Shown one piece after another: positions 20,782 through 29,305 of a stretch of DNA of 64,000 nt; the first letter of the stretch is position 1, and each line of letters starts with the position of its first letter. The notes under the pieces were generated by a model. That model did no database searches and had not been told where the DNA came from. It was given only the letters and a program-made list of their open reading frames with translations. Location of the stretch: contig KV918843.1 of the NCBI GenBank assembly GCA_002049455.2, forward strand, positions 62,001 to 126,000. Reading direction: 5' to 3'. Both the position numbers and the translations under genes were made by a program. The DNA comes from Porphyra umbilicalis (lineage: Eukaryota > Rhodophyta > Bangiophyceae > Bangiales > Bangiaceae).

Positions 20782-21974
20782 GTTTTCCCTTGCATCGCTA
20801 AAGTTGTCGTCGGTCCCAAGACAACAAACGTCTCATTGCGATATGTAGTAATCACGACCATTTCTGTTGCTATTTGTTCACGCTGATACATATCGTGGGA
20901 GGGGAGGGGGCAGGTCTGGACGCGGGCTGGGGGGTGGGGGGATAAGAGGGCCACGTCCCTGGCTAAGTAGAAGGCTGCCTGAGCGAGTCTGCCTTGTCTT
21001 GGCGTTGGATCCGGTCAGAAGAGCACACGAGGTCGCAGTCTCACGTGCAATCAAATCCGTAATTGAAGCATTCCCGACGCGATCGACCGTGGACACCCAG
21101 CCAGTTTGTGACAGAGAACCTCGCGATCGGGCTTGATTCGAGGCCCGATCTGGGTCTCGGCAGGGACGATGCACGACGTCCCAGCACGGTGCGCCACAAG
21201 AATGCATCGCTGGAGCAGGGGCTACAATGTGCGCAAGGGCGATATATAACCGGATATTGAGGGTCATTCCAAGCAACTCAATCCTTCGTAATATCGAGTT
21301 TGGGACGTCACATGTGACGGCTCTGTCGAATCAAATGCGTGCATCCCGCGTCGCAAACTCGGCGATGTTACGCTCTGGCTCGGGGAGAAATCGGGTCGAG
21401 CCACCACATCGTCACCTCGTCACACAGTGTTACGGACCTGCACACTGGCTAATTAGGGCAGTGAGCGGCGGCGACACTGTTGCTTCCCGAGCTAGCAACA
21501 TTATCACCACAACCAGTGCAACTTTGTCGCCGCCTCGCGGCACCTCGGCCTCGGGGCCGACGCGGCGCGCCACCCCGCTGTCTACGGGTGGACATGCAGC
21601 CCCCCCCCGTGCTGCCTGAACAGCTTTCTCTGCGTGGCTGTTCGCGCCCTTTTTCTCGTTCGTCGCTCGGCGACCGCGCTTCTCTTTGCTGCGCAACTGC
21701 CGGGCATCCGAGCAGCCGCGACATTTCTTCTCCTGCCCGCGCCCGTGCCACCTGAAGCCGGAAGTGCCGCGCGCGGGCGCAACGATTGTTCCCACCGATC
21801 CCTGTCAGTGGCTCAGGTTGCTGCTGGGAGGGGGTACGTTGGCGTGCCGGCGCGAAGGTGGGCGGGGGGGGGGGGTTGGTGTGTGGCGCTCTGAAGCAGA
21901 CGAGGGGGGGAAGAGCGGCAGTCAGAGCGGCAGGAAAGGGTGCGTGGTGCGCCGATTTGTCCTGCTGTAGCCCT

Positions 21975-21982
21975 TTATAAAC
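21975..21982 (+). promoter_or_regulatory. TATA-like box of the Harbinger accessory gene
   Basis: TTTATAAA lies about 150 bp upstream of the chosen ATG at 22133, in otherwise GC-rich DNA. Confidence 0.45.
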
Positions 21983-22132
21983 GGTCGCGCCCAGCGGGTG
22001 CTGGCCGATAAGCGGCGACACTGCCCACTGCCACTCACCTCTCAAGCGGCAGCCCCCCACACCAAACCTTTCGCCCTGCCTAGTGCCCCGCCATTTACAA
22101 ACCCCCTCTACGGTACATTGGCACCCTCCCAC

Positions 22133-23697
22133 ATGGCCTCTGATGCCGGCGCCCTCCAGGACAGGACGGTCAAGTCGCTCCGCGTCGCCCTGCACTCGGT
22201 CGGCCTGTCCACGCACGGATCCAAGGTGGAGCTGTTCACGCGCTACAACACGTACACTATGCAGCAGATTGAAAAGGACGACGCGCCGGCGGCTAACGCG
22301 ACCACCAACGTGGAGGCGGACGGGACGGACAAGTCGGACGGGCAGGGCGGCGCCGCCGGTACGTCCGCTTCTGGTGTGGCGGATGGGGTCGTGGCGGGCC
22401 CGACGGTCGGTGACCCGGCTGCCGCCGGTGCGGACGGGGGGGGTGTAGACGGCGAGGCACGTGTTAGCCGCCGCGACGGTACTGTAGGAGAGGGTGGTGG
22501 CGCGCTGCGCTCAGCAGACGGTCAAGGTGGTGCCACTCACGGCAACGTTGCCGGCACAAGTGGGGAGGTCTCTTGTGGCCCAACTGGCGCGGTGGAGCCG
22601 GCTTCGGTGCAGGCCCCGGCCTTCACCAAGCACGAGTTTGGGCGCCTCTTCCACATCATGGCCAAGCCCGAGATCGCCGCGGCCATCGTCAAGTCCAAGG
22701 GGCGCCTGTCGCGCCACGAGCTGGATGCGGGCGTGAAGCGTGGTGCCCTGTGGGTGTCCGACGTGGCATTTGAGTTCAACTTGCCGAACATCTTCGTCCC
22801 CCCGTCCTCGTGCACCGACCTGGGCATCGACCCCAACATCCATCCGCACGCCCGCTCCGGGGAGAAGCTGAAGGCGAAGTTTCACGAGGTACGTTCTGAG
22901 AGTGCGTCGTGGTTAGATGCGTCCGGGCGAGGGCGAGAGAGGTATGTGAAGGAGCTCCGCCGATATGCTTCATTGGCAGTCCGTGACCCGTGCCCGTGCT
23001 AACCATCCATGCACTCATTTGTGGCTGGTATGCCTGGCCTGCTACCCTTTTTGGAGCGCCTCGCTTTCCTTGTGGTCTTCTCGTGTACACCCATGCATAG
23101 ATCCGCAACAAGATGCACCCGGTACTGAAGAAGTACAACGCGTCAGGCCAAAACGATCCCGCTACGTTTGAAAACTTCCACAACGGCAACTCCATTCTCA
23201 CCTATATGTTCTCCATGATGACGACCCAGTCCATGCTGGAAAAGGTGGTGAACCGCGAACTGGAGGGGAATGTCGCCACCGAGTCTGGAGGTGTCGGTGG
23301 GGGCGGCGGCGGGGGCTCGGGGGGCTCGGGGGGCTCGTGGGGGTCGGGGGGGTCGGGGGGCTCTGGCGACGGGTCGTCGGGCTCGTCGGTGACGCTGTTG
23401 AGTGCGGAGCGCCGGATGAAGGCGCGAAAGCGCCCGAGCGAGGTAAGGCTGTTGGCGCTCGAGTCCATGGCGAAGTCGTCGGAGCGCCTTGCCGACGAGT
23501 CGGGCAAGCGCGGGCTGTCAGAGACGGTCCGCAACATGACGATGGCGCTCCAGGAGGCCAAGGCTGCCAAGGCCCCGCTCGTCGTGTGCGAGGCTATTGA
23601 AGAGGAGCTACTCGTGGCGGTCAAGTCTATGAAGGAGGCCCGAGTGGGGGGTGTCGCCGAGGGAGAGGGCGCCGCTGCCGGGGCGCCGCTGCCGTGA
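22133..23697 (+). CDS. Harbinger accessory DNA-binding protein (SAP-like, two exons)
   Basis: Harbinger elements need a second protein that helps the transposase enter the nucleus and bind the terminal repeats; by position this is that gene. Exon 1 is 22133-22888 (252 codons) and ends at CACGAG/GTACGT. Exon 2 is 23101-23697 and starts after GCATAG. The frame is kept, giving about 450 residues. Residues about 14-40 (SLRVALHSVGLSTHGSKVEL) fit the SAP DNA-binding motif. A Gly/Ala-rich linker follows, then a conserved part spanning the splice junction (FHIMAKPEIAAAIVKSKGRL; FNLPNIFVPPSSCTDLGI; MHPVLKKYNASGQ), which resembles the Myb/SANT-like region of such proteins without a classical Myb signature. 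A Gly/Ser-rich tract and a charged coiled-coil-like tail complete it. ATG 22133 has a good context (CACATGG) and precedes the SAP motif. Confidence 0.75.
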
Positions 23698-24025
23698 TCA
23701 ACGACTACAAGTGACGTGCCCTGCTGCCTCTTCTCCATTGTGTTTCTTTGTGTGGAGCTCTTTTCTTCTGCATACAATTTTTGTCCTCTGTTTGTACCGC
23801 GTACAGATGTCAGCTTCAGTGCCAAACACTGTGTTGCTCTGTGCCATCATCGATCCGCAATGGCTCCTACATGTGCTGGGGTCCTTCTCACGGGCTCTGA
23901 TGATTTCTCGGGTTTGCAAAGAAGACAGAAAGGGTCCAGGATTTATTCGAGTGGGTTTGTCCAGATGTCGAGATCAAAAAGGAACAAGGAGGCAGAGGAT
24001 ATTGGGGCAAGGAACATGCAATGAA

Positions 24026-25198
24026 TCACAGCCTACCATGCACGGGAGGACGCAGGCGCCCTGCCGCTTCCACCTCGCGTGTCATGCGCTCCCGCAAGTG
24101 GGACTGCTGCCGGGCGCGACGCGGTCCCGAGGCATCGGCCACAGCTCCATTGTCCCGCACCAGTGAGCGCGCGTCAAAGGGCCCATCATTTGGTCCCGTC
24201 ACGTGAACCATGCCCGTCGAGTCATGGCGGCGACAAAAGTTGTGCAACTTGAAGGCGGTCTGGATTACCACCGGCCGCTTGGCGTACGACATGCGTAGCG
24301 GCCGCCACAGCACGCCCATCCGCTGCACCACCTGCCCGAAGGCCTGCTCGATGTGCATTCTCGCGGATGACTGGTAAAAGTTGTACGCGTCGCGCCACTG
24401 GTTGAGCCCGCCCCGCCCCGGCCACGGCACTGCCACCAGCTCGTCGCCAACAAAGCAGTAGCCCCCATCCATGAGCTCGCGAGCGAGGCTGTCCGATGCG
24501 GCCGTCGCCCACGCCCCAAAGTCGGAACCAGCAAACGCGGTCGAGTCGTGCACGCTGCCCGGATTTCGGCAGCTGACCCACGTGAACTCATAGTTGGCAT
24601 CACACATTGCTTGCGTGTTAATCGCGAAGAAGCCCTTGTGCGACATGTGGTCGGCGACGCAAGACACGTCGCGCGCCGTCGGCGGCTCCTGGGCGATGGC
24701 AATGCCGTCGAAGGCTCCCAGGATGTTGTTGAGCGGGCTGTCGCCACGCTTCTGGAACAACGCGGCCGTCCGGGCACGCCACTGTGGGTCGTCGATCGGC
24801 ATTGTGATGTCCATGTTCTTGGCCGAGCTAACCGCGTCAGTGAAATCCCAAACGGAGTTGTAAAAAGTGGAGTGGGAGACGCGGTGAACAGCGGCAACGT
24901 CGAGGTAGCTACCGCCGCCGTAGTACCGCAGGCCCATAGAGACGCGGAGCTCAGGGCTGATGCCGCCGACGGGCAGGTGTGGACGCAGCACGTCCACGAG
25001 TTTGAAGAAGCAGCCCTCGCTCATGCGCATCGCTCGGGCGAAGCAGTCGCCGTAGCTGATGCGCACAGCGCGGAAGGACGCCGGGTTAGTCGCTGAGGGG
25101 GAGCGGTATGAGCCGAGCACCCCGCTGGTGTAGGTGTAGGCGGCGGCCGCGGCATGGTTGACAGCCAGCTAATCGTGCGCATCGTGCCAAAACGACAT
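24026..25198 (-). pseudogene. PIF/Harbinger transposase (DDE_Tnp_4) with an early in-frame TAG
   Basis: This is the catalytic gene of the Harbinger element, convergent with the accessory gene. The open frame below 25168 contains all the landmarks: LRYYGGGSYLDVAAVHRVSH (HTH-like), GAFDGIAI (first D), CRNPGSVHDSTAFAGS (second D), MDGGYCFVGDELV and ARMHIEQAFGQVVQRMGVLW (catalytic E), ending RLKP-like in a charged tail. The only good upstream ATG in frame (25196-25198, context CAGCCATGT) is separated from the domain by a TAG at 25169-25171, its tenth codon. The first ATG after the stop lies within the domain (MRMSEGCFF). The gene is therefore knocked out by a single nonsense codon, translated from an internal start, or spliced (the TAG is itself an AG followed by the open frame). 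All catalytic residues remain. Confidence 0.8.
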
Positions 25199-25501
25199 GG
25201 CTGGGTGGGTGGGTGCAGCAGGGGCGGGGAAAAGCGTGAGTGGGTGGGCGAGGAGGGTTTGGGGACGAGTGTAGGTGGGTGCCAAGAGCGATGGTCGAGG
25301 CGCTCTTCACAAGGGCGGGCAAGCGCGCGCCCGGTGCGTACTTCGTGCATGAAAATCATTGACGGATGAGACAATTGTAGATGGTCGATGTATTTTCAAT
25401 GATCCGGGGATGTGTGGCTCGATCGGCTAGTCCACGAAACAGCACCCTTGTGTGACGTTACAAACTCTAGCGCAGAGTTGCTTGGAATGACCCTGACTGT
25501 A

Positions 25502-26745
25502 GATCGCCTATGTTCATTAAGATCAAGACGTGTCACTGACATTGTTTTGACCAATCATCATCGCAGAAGGGTACAGCAGTGACTGGATCCAGCCCACTCG
25601 CGTTTCTTCTGGGGCACCAGATGGCACAGGTGCGCAGTCTCTGTCTTGTGGACTGTAGAGACCCGGCTCAAATACTGTGAAAGTAGGCCGCCTGACGCAG
25701 CCAATGGGCACGTGGTCACATTCATTGAACCGGCAATCTGACAGGGTTTGGGCAGTGTTCTTGACATTGAATCATGAAAAGTCATTGGCTGCATGAAGAT
25801 CCTTCAGTCCCCTGTCTTACCATGTGCTAGTAGGTGGCTGTGGCTTTCGCCGGTCATGCCAGGAGCAATTGCACTTGGGACGCTATCGGTCCCCTGAAGC
25901 TAGGTGAGAGACGATCTGACAGACATCCTGACATCGGTCCACATCGGCAAACGTTTGCACTCGCAAACGTGCATGCTCCATTTCTCAGCAAAGCACCATA
26001 TCCTAAGGCGCCAAATGTGTTTCCCGTCACACGAGCGAGTGCTTCACACATTCTACAAATATTGTTGGGATGACTGACAGAGCAATTAACTTATCATGTG
26101 ATGCAGTATTCAGCATAATGGTTGTACATCGGGGGAGCGTCTCTTTTTGATGCTGCCATAGAATTCCGAGCTTCAGCACTGTAATGAGGCCTTTCGTTCT
26201 GCTCCTTCACTCTTCTGACCACGACGCCGTTGGGTCCCTTTCCTCTTTCCCAGTTGTTGTTGTGTCCCTTTGTCTTCTCCAGTTAAAGCGTACCCATTGT
26301 CGGTCCCCATTTGGTAGCTTCATCTTTGTCGTATGATTCTCAGCACAAAGAAATGGTCAGCAAGGCAGACAAGCGAAGCACCCGGCGCGCCGCCACTCGC
26401 CGGGGGAGGTCGACAGCAGAGGCGATCAGATGCCTCAAGAAAAGAAGAACAGAAGAGTAAACAACCCGGCTGGGGCTCGGCGGGGGGAAGGGGAAGGACG
26501 AGGAACACATAACAGAAAAAACGTACCTGAGTGCAGCGCAACGTGCATGGTGTGCGGAGGGGGTGAAGGAGGGCGGGGAGAGAAATGGGCGGATGTGGCG
26601 CGCGGGGGCAAAGAAAGGGGCGGATGTGGCGAGCGCGTCCAAGAGAGAGCACGGTGGTGCGATGACAACGATGGAGGGGTGCTGTGAAAGGCCCGACGGA
26701 GGGGCGAGATGGCGAGACGACGGAAGAGGGCGGAGACGCGGTACT
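25502..26745. other. Intergenic DNA between the nested transposons and the copia element
   Basis: No gene is supported. It contains the right 38-bp inverted repeat and, at 26430-26740, a purine-rich stretch next to the 5' LTR. The ORFs there are low-complexity shadows. Confidence 0.5.
25962..25999 (-). repeat. Right copy of the perfect 38-bp long-range inverted repeat
   Basis: Exact reverse complement of 17033-17070, 8.9 kb away. It lies outside the pogo-like element's right boundary at 25499. Confidence 0.9.
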
Positions 26746-26750
26746 GATAT

Positions 26751-26903
26751 TGTCAACCCCGGCCCTCGCCACGTGCGCTGCCACACACGTGCCACGCCAC
26801 GTGTGCGCGCCACGGCGCACCGCACTTAGCCACCGGCGCATCCCGCCGAGGTGATCCCGCCTGAGTGGGCAATGAATACACTACACGTTCCTCGATCTTC
26901 ACA
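26751..26903 (+). repeat. 5' LTR of copia-A
   Basis: TGTCAACCCCGGCC...CGATCTTCACA. Three ACGTG (G-box-like) cores lie within the first 60 bp, and an AATGAATAC stretch sits in place of a TATA box. Confidence 0.93.
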
Positions 26904-26921
26904 TGGTAACGCTACAGGCGG
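26904..26921 (+). other. Putative primer-binding site of copia-A
   Basis: TGGTAACGCTACAGGCGG directly follows the LTR's terminal CA. It resembles the TGGTA start of initiator-tRNA-type binding sites but is not a full match to one I know. Confidence 0.5.
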
Positions 26922-26963
26922 TTTCCCACCCCTTTGGCTCCTTCTCTCCGGGCTTGACGTGAC

Positions 26964-27131
26964 GCACCCTCGGGTGCCTCGTACCCCTCATCGACCGAGA
27001 ATTGCATAGCTGTGCCCGTCACTTTGGTGTGACGCGCCTCCGGGCGCCTCGAATCCCTCGCACGGCCCCACGACCCCGGTGGACCCCCCGCTGACGTGCC
27101 CTGGTGTGACGCGCGCCGCTCTGCCGCGCGC
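26964..27131 (+). promoter_or_regulatory. Three repeated leader hairpins in copia-A
   Basis: Between the primer-binding site and gag, the motif TGACGC + stem-loop + CCTCG occurs three times: 26964-26977 (GCACCC-TC-GGGTGC), 27034-27047 (GCGCCTCCGGGCGC) and 27111-27131 (GCGCGC...GCGCGC). The flanks are conserved while the stems differ and still pair. That fits selected RNA structure such as a packaging or translation signal. The role is inferred. Confidence 0.55.
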
Positions 27132-27217
27132 CTCGAATCCCCCGCACGCCGCGGACCCCCCCCGGCTGCCCCTGCCTCGGCCCCTGCCCGTTGCGCCCGC
27201 CGCTTTGCCCCGCCGCT

Positions 27218-29305
27218 ATGGCCGTCCCGACCGACATCCTCACCCTCCTCCCCCCTAACCCCGGTCCCTTCACTTATGACTCGACCCTGCTGCGCCTCGT
27301 CACCCTCCGAGACCACCCCGAACGCCGCCTCTGGTCCCCCCTCGACGTCCATTTCCTGGTGACCGCCGCCGCGGGCGATCTCGACCTGGACTCCCTGTCC
27401 GAGAACCAGAGCACGGCCCTCCTGACCACGATCAGCCGCATCTGGCCGGCCACAGCGCGAAAGACCCGCGGCCAGTCCTTCCGGGACGCGCTCAAGACCT
27501 ACCTCACCGGCGACGACGCCGCGGACGCCGAGGACGCCGCCCGCGCCCTCGCCGCGGTCGCCCGCCCCGCGCCCCCGCCCGCGCCCGCCCTGCCGGCCCC
27601 GGTCGCCCCCCATCCCCCGCCCGCCGCACCCGCGGCGCGTTCCCCCTCGGTGCGCCCCTTCCTCCTTGCCCGCCCGCTTCCGTCCCTGCCCGGCCTCATC
27701 CACGAGGCTTCCTGCGCCGCCCCGCCCGCTGCCTCCGCCTCCGCCGGGACCGCCCCCCCTCAGTTCGTCTCCGACGCCAACGCCTCCCTCGACGCCCGCG
27801 ACCTCCCCTTTGGCGCTCTCTTCCCGCAGGCCGCTGCCTCCGATGTGTCCGCCGGCGCCGCCGCCCTGCCCCTCACGCCCGCCCACAACATCCACGTGGT
27901 CGATCGCTACTACACCTACGACGCGCGCAAATACCACGGCGCGGACACCGAGTCCCTCTACCGCCACGTTGCCGCGTTTCGGTCCCTCTGCACCCGGATG
28001 GGGGTGCACCCCTCCGATCGCGCCGCCTGCATCCCCTCTTCCCTGGGCGCGTCCCGCCACAACCTGCCCTCCCTTTGCCACGACAATCCCGACAAGACCG
28101 AAACGGAGCTGTGGACCTTGATTCAGAAGCGCGTGTCCACGCCCGCCCGGATGAGCCGCCTCCGCACCACCTGGCAGAGCACCAACATCCTCTCGTTCCC
28201 CCGCGTGCCCGACGAGACCGACGTCTGCCACTTCGGACGCCTGGTGGAGTTCCTGAACCAAATCCAGGAGCAGCTCGGCCCGCTGTACCAGCACCGCCTA
28301 TCCCTCCGCGACCGCGTCCTCGACGCCATCTCCACGGAGCCCTACTGGGCCGACCTCGTCGCCCGCAACCTCCCGGACGCGGACGCGCTCATCGACGTGG
28401 TCGAGTTGCTGCTGGAGGCCCGCACCGCCCGCGGCGCCGCCCCGATGCCGCCCCCCGCGCCCTCCCTGGCCCCTCTTCTGCCCCCCACCCCCATACACTC
28501 CGCGGACCTCGGCCCGCTTACGGACGTACCCACGCTGACCGACGCCGCCACCGGGGATACATGCTCCATCGAGATCGGTGCGCATCCCGCCGACCCCGCC
28601 GCCATATACTGGACGATGCGCCAGTTCCGCCCGGGTGACGCCAAGCCATATGCCGTGCGGCGCTGGTCCTCCTCCCGCCCCCGTGGCCCGAGTTCCTCTG
28701 CCCGCTGCCACACCTGTGGTTCCGCTGACCACTGGGCCGCGTCCTGCCCGCGCCGTTCCCCCCGCCCCCCCTCGTCCTCCCCCCCCCCGGTTCCGCCTTC
28801 CCGCTTCGCCCGCGCCGCCCCGCCCGCCCGCCCGCCGTGCACTTTGCCGACTCGCCCCCGCTCCCCGCCCTCGCCGCCCCGCCTGGCTCCCCGCCGGGTG
28901 CCCCCGTCTCGCCCGCCGCCGACGGCGCCGACTACGGCCCCCGCTACCTGGACCTCCTCTACGCCTACCCCCTCAACGCCACCCACGCCTCCTCCCCGCA
29001 GCCCTCCACCGCCATCGTCGACACCGGCAGCCCGCCCGAAGTCTTCGGAGAATGCTGGCGGCACCGCCACCGCCCGTCCATCACCTCCCCGCTGCAGCCG
29101 ACCGCGACCCGCGTCCGCGTCGGCCGTGACATGCCGTCCATGCTCGGCGCCGTGGGGCTCATGCTCTGCGTGCCGGACACGCGCGGCCGCACCCACACGC
29201 TCCCGCTGCCCAGCGTGCTGGTCGTCGCCAGCGACACCATCCCGCTCATCGTCGGGTTGCAAAAGTGCGCCACGCACGGCCTCCTGGTTGACTGCGAGGC
29301 GTTGA
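27218..29305 (+). CDS. copia-A Gag with CCHC zinc knuckle
   Basis: This is the capsid/nucleocapsid protein of the retrotransposon. The ATG at 27218 (context GCTATGG) opens a frame that begins MAVPTDILTLLPPNPGPFTY. A Pro/Ala-rich region is followed by a well-formed Gag core around 27880-28440 (YYTYDARKYHGADTESLYRH; TTWQSTNILSFPRVPDETDV). A CCHC knuckle (CHTCGSADHWAASC) lies at about 28705-28746. The frame stays open to 29305, but beyond about 28800 it is only the shadow of the protease frame. Protease starts in the -1 frame, and both frames are open from 28741. A run of ten C at about 28779-28788 in the overlap is a plausible slippage site, so Pol would be made by -1 frameshifting. A C-run indel is the alternative. 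Confidence 0.85.
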   Translation: MAVPTDILTLLPPNPGPFTYDSTLLRLVTLRDHPERRLWSPLDVHFLVTAAAGDLDLDSLSENQSTALLTTISRIWPATARKTRGQSFRDALKTYLTGDDAADAEDAARALAAVARPAPPPAPALPAPVAPHPPPAAPAARSPSVRPFLLARPLPSLPGLIHEASCAAPPAASASAGTAPPQFVSDANASLDARDLPFGALFPQAAASDVSAGAAALPLTPAHNIHVVDRYYTYDARKYHGADTESLYRHVAAFRSLCTRMGVHPSDRAACIPSSLGASRHNLPSLCHDNPDKTETELWTLIQKRVSTPARMSRLRTTWQSTNILSFPRVPDETDVCHFGRLVEFLNQIQEQLGPLYQHRLSLRDRVLDAISTEPYWADLVARNLPDADALIDVVELLLEARTARGAAPMPPPAPSLAPLLPPTPIHSADLGPLTDVPTLTDAATGDTCSIEIGAHPADPAAIYWTMRQFRPGDAKPYAVRRWSSSRPRGPSSSARCHTCGSADHWAASCPRRSPRPPSSSPPPVPPSRFARAAPPARPPCTLPTRPRSPPSPPRLAPRRVPPSRPPPTAPTTAPATWTSSTPTPSTPPTPPPRSPPPPSSTPAARPKSSENAGGTATARPSPPRCSRPRPASASAVTCRPCSAPWGSCSACRTRAAAPTRSRCPACWSSPATPSRSSSGCKSAPRTASWLTARR

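Larger units (their letters stand above)
21261..25493. mobile_element. Complete PIF/Harbinger transposon with TIRs and TGA target duplication
   Basis: Exact 19-bp terminal inverted repeats (GGGTCATTCCAAGCAACTC at 21261-21279; its reverse complement at 25475-25493) are flanked by TGA at 21258-21260 and 25494-25496. A second block of similarity lies inside each end (GAGTTTG..ACGTCACA). A 3-bp TNA target and two convergent genes, a DNA-binding accessory protein and a DDE_Tnp_4 transposase, are the standard Harbinger arrangement. The insertion lies 6 bp from the outer edge of the pogo-like element's right end, so it is younger than that element. Confidence 0.92.
17505..25499 (+). mobile_element. 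pogo-like Tc1/mariner transposon, interrupted by a Harbinger element
   Basis: The left end reads CAGTCTATATCCGGTTATAT and is preceded by TA (17503-17504). The right end, as reverse complement, reads CAGTCAATATCCGGTTATAT and is followed by TA (25500-25501). The last six bases of the right end lie beyond a 4.2-kb Harbinger insertion at 21261-25493. A CAGT start and a TA target duplication are typical of Tc1/mariner/pogo elements, and the interior encodes a DDE_1-type transposase. Without the insertion the element is about 3.76 kb. Confidence 0.85.

Noticed and set aside
17503-21256. Pogo element ending at 21254 with TA at 21255-21256
   Set aside because: An inner TCCGGTTATATA pair also fits TA, but homology continues outward to CAGTC on the left and resumes beyond the Harbinger on the right, so the outer ends are correct.
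26912-28294. 460-codon minus-strand ORF and the 786-codon minus-strand ORF at 28342-30702
   Set aside because: Antisense shadows of copia-A Gag and Pol, Gly/Arg-rich with no motifs.
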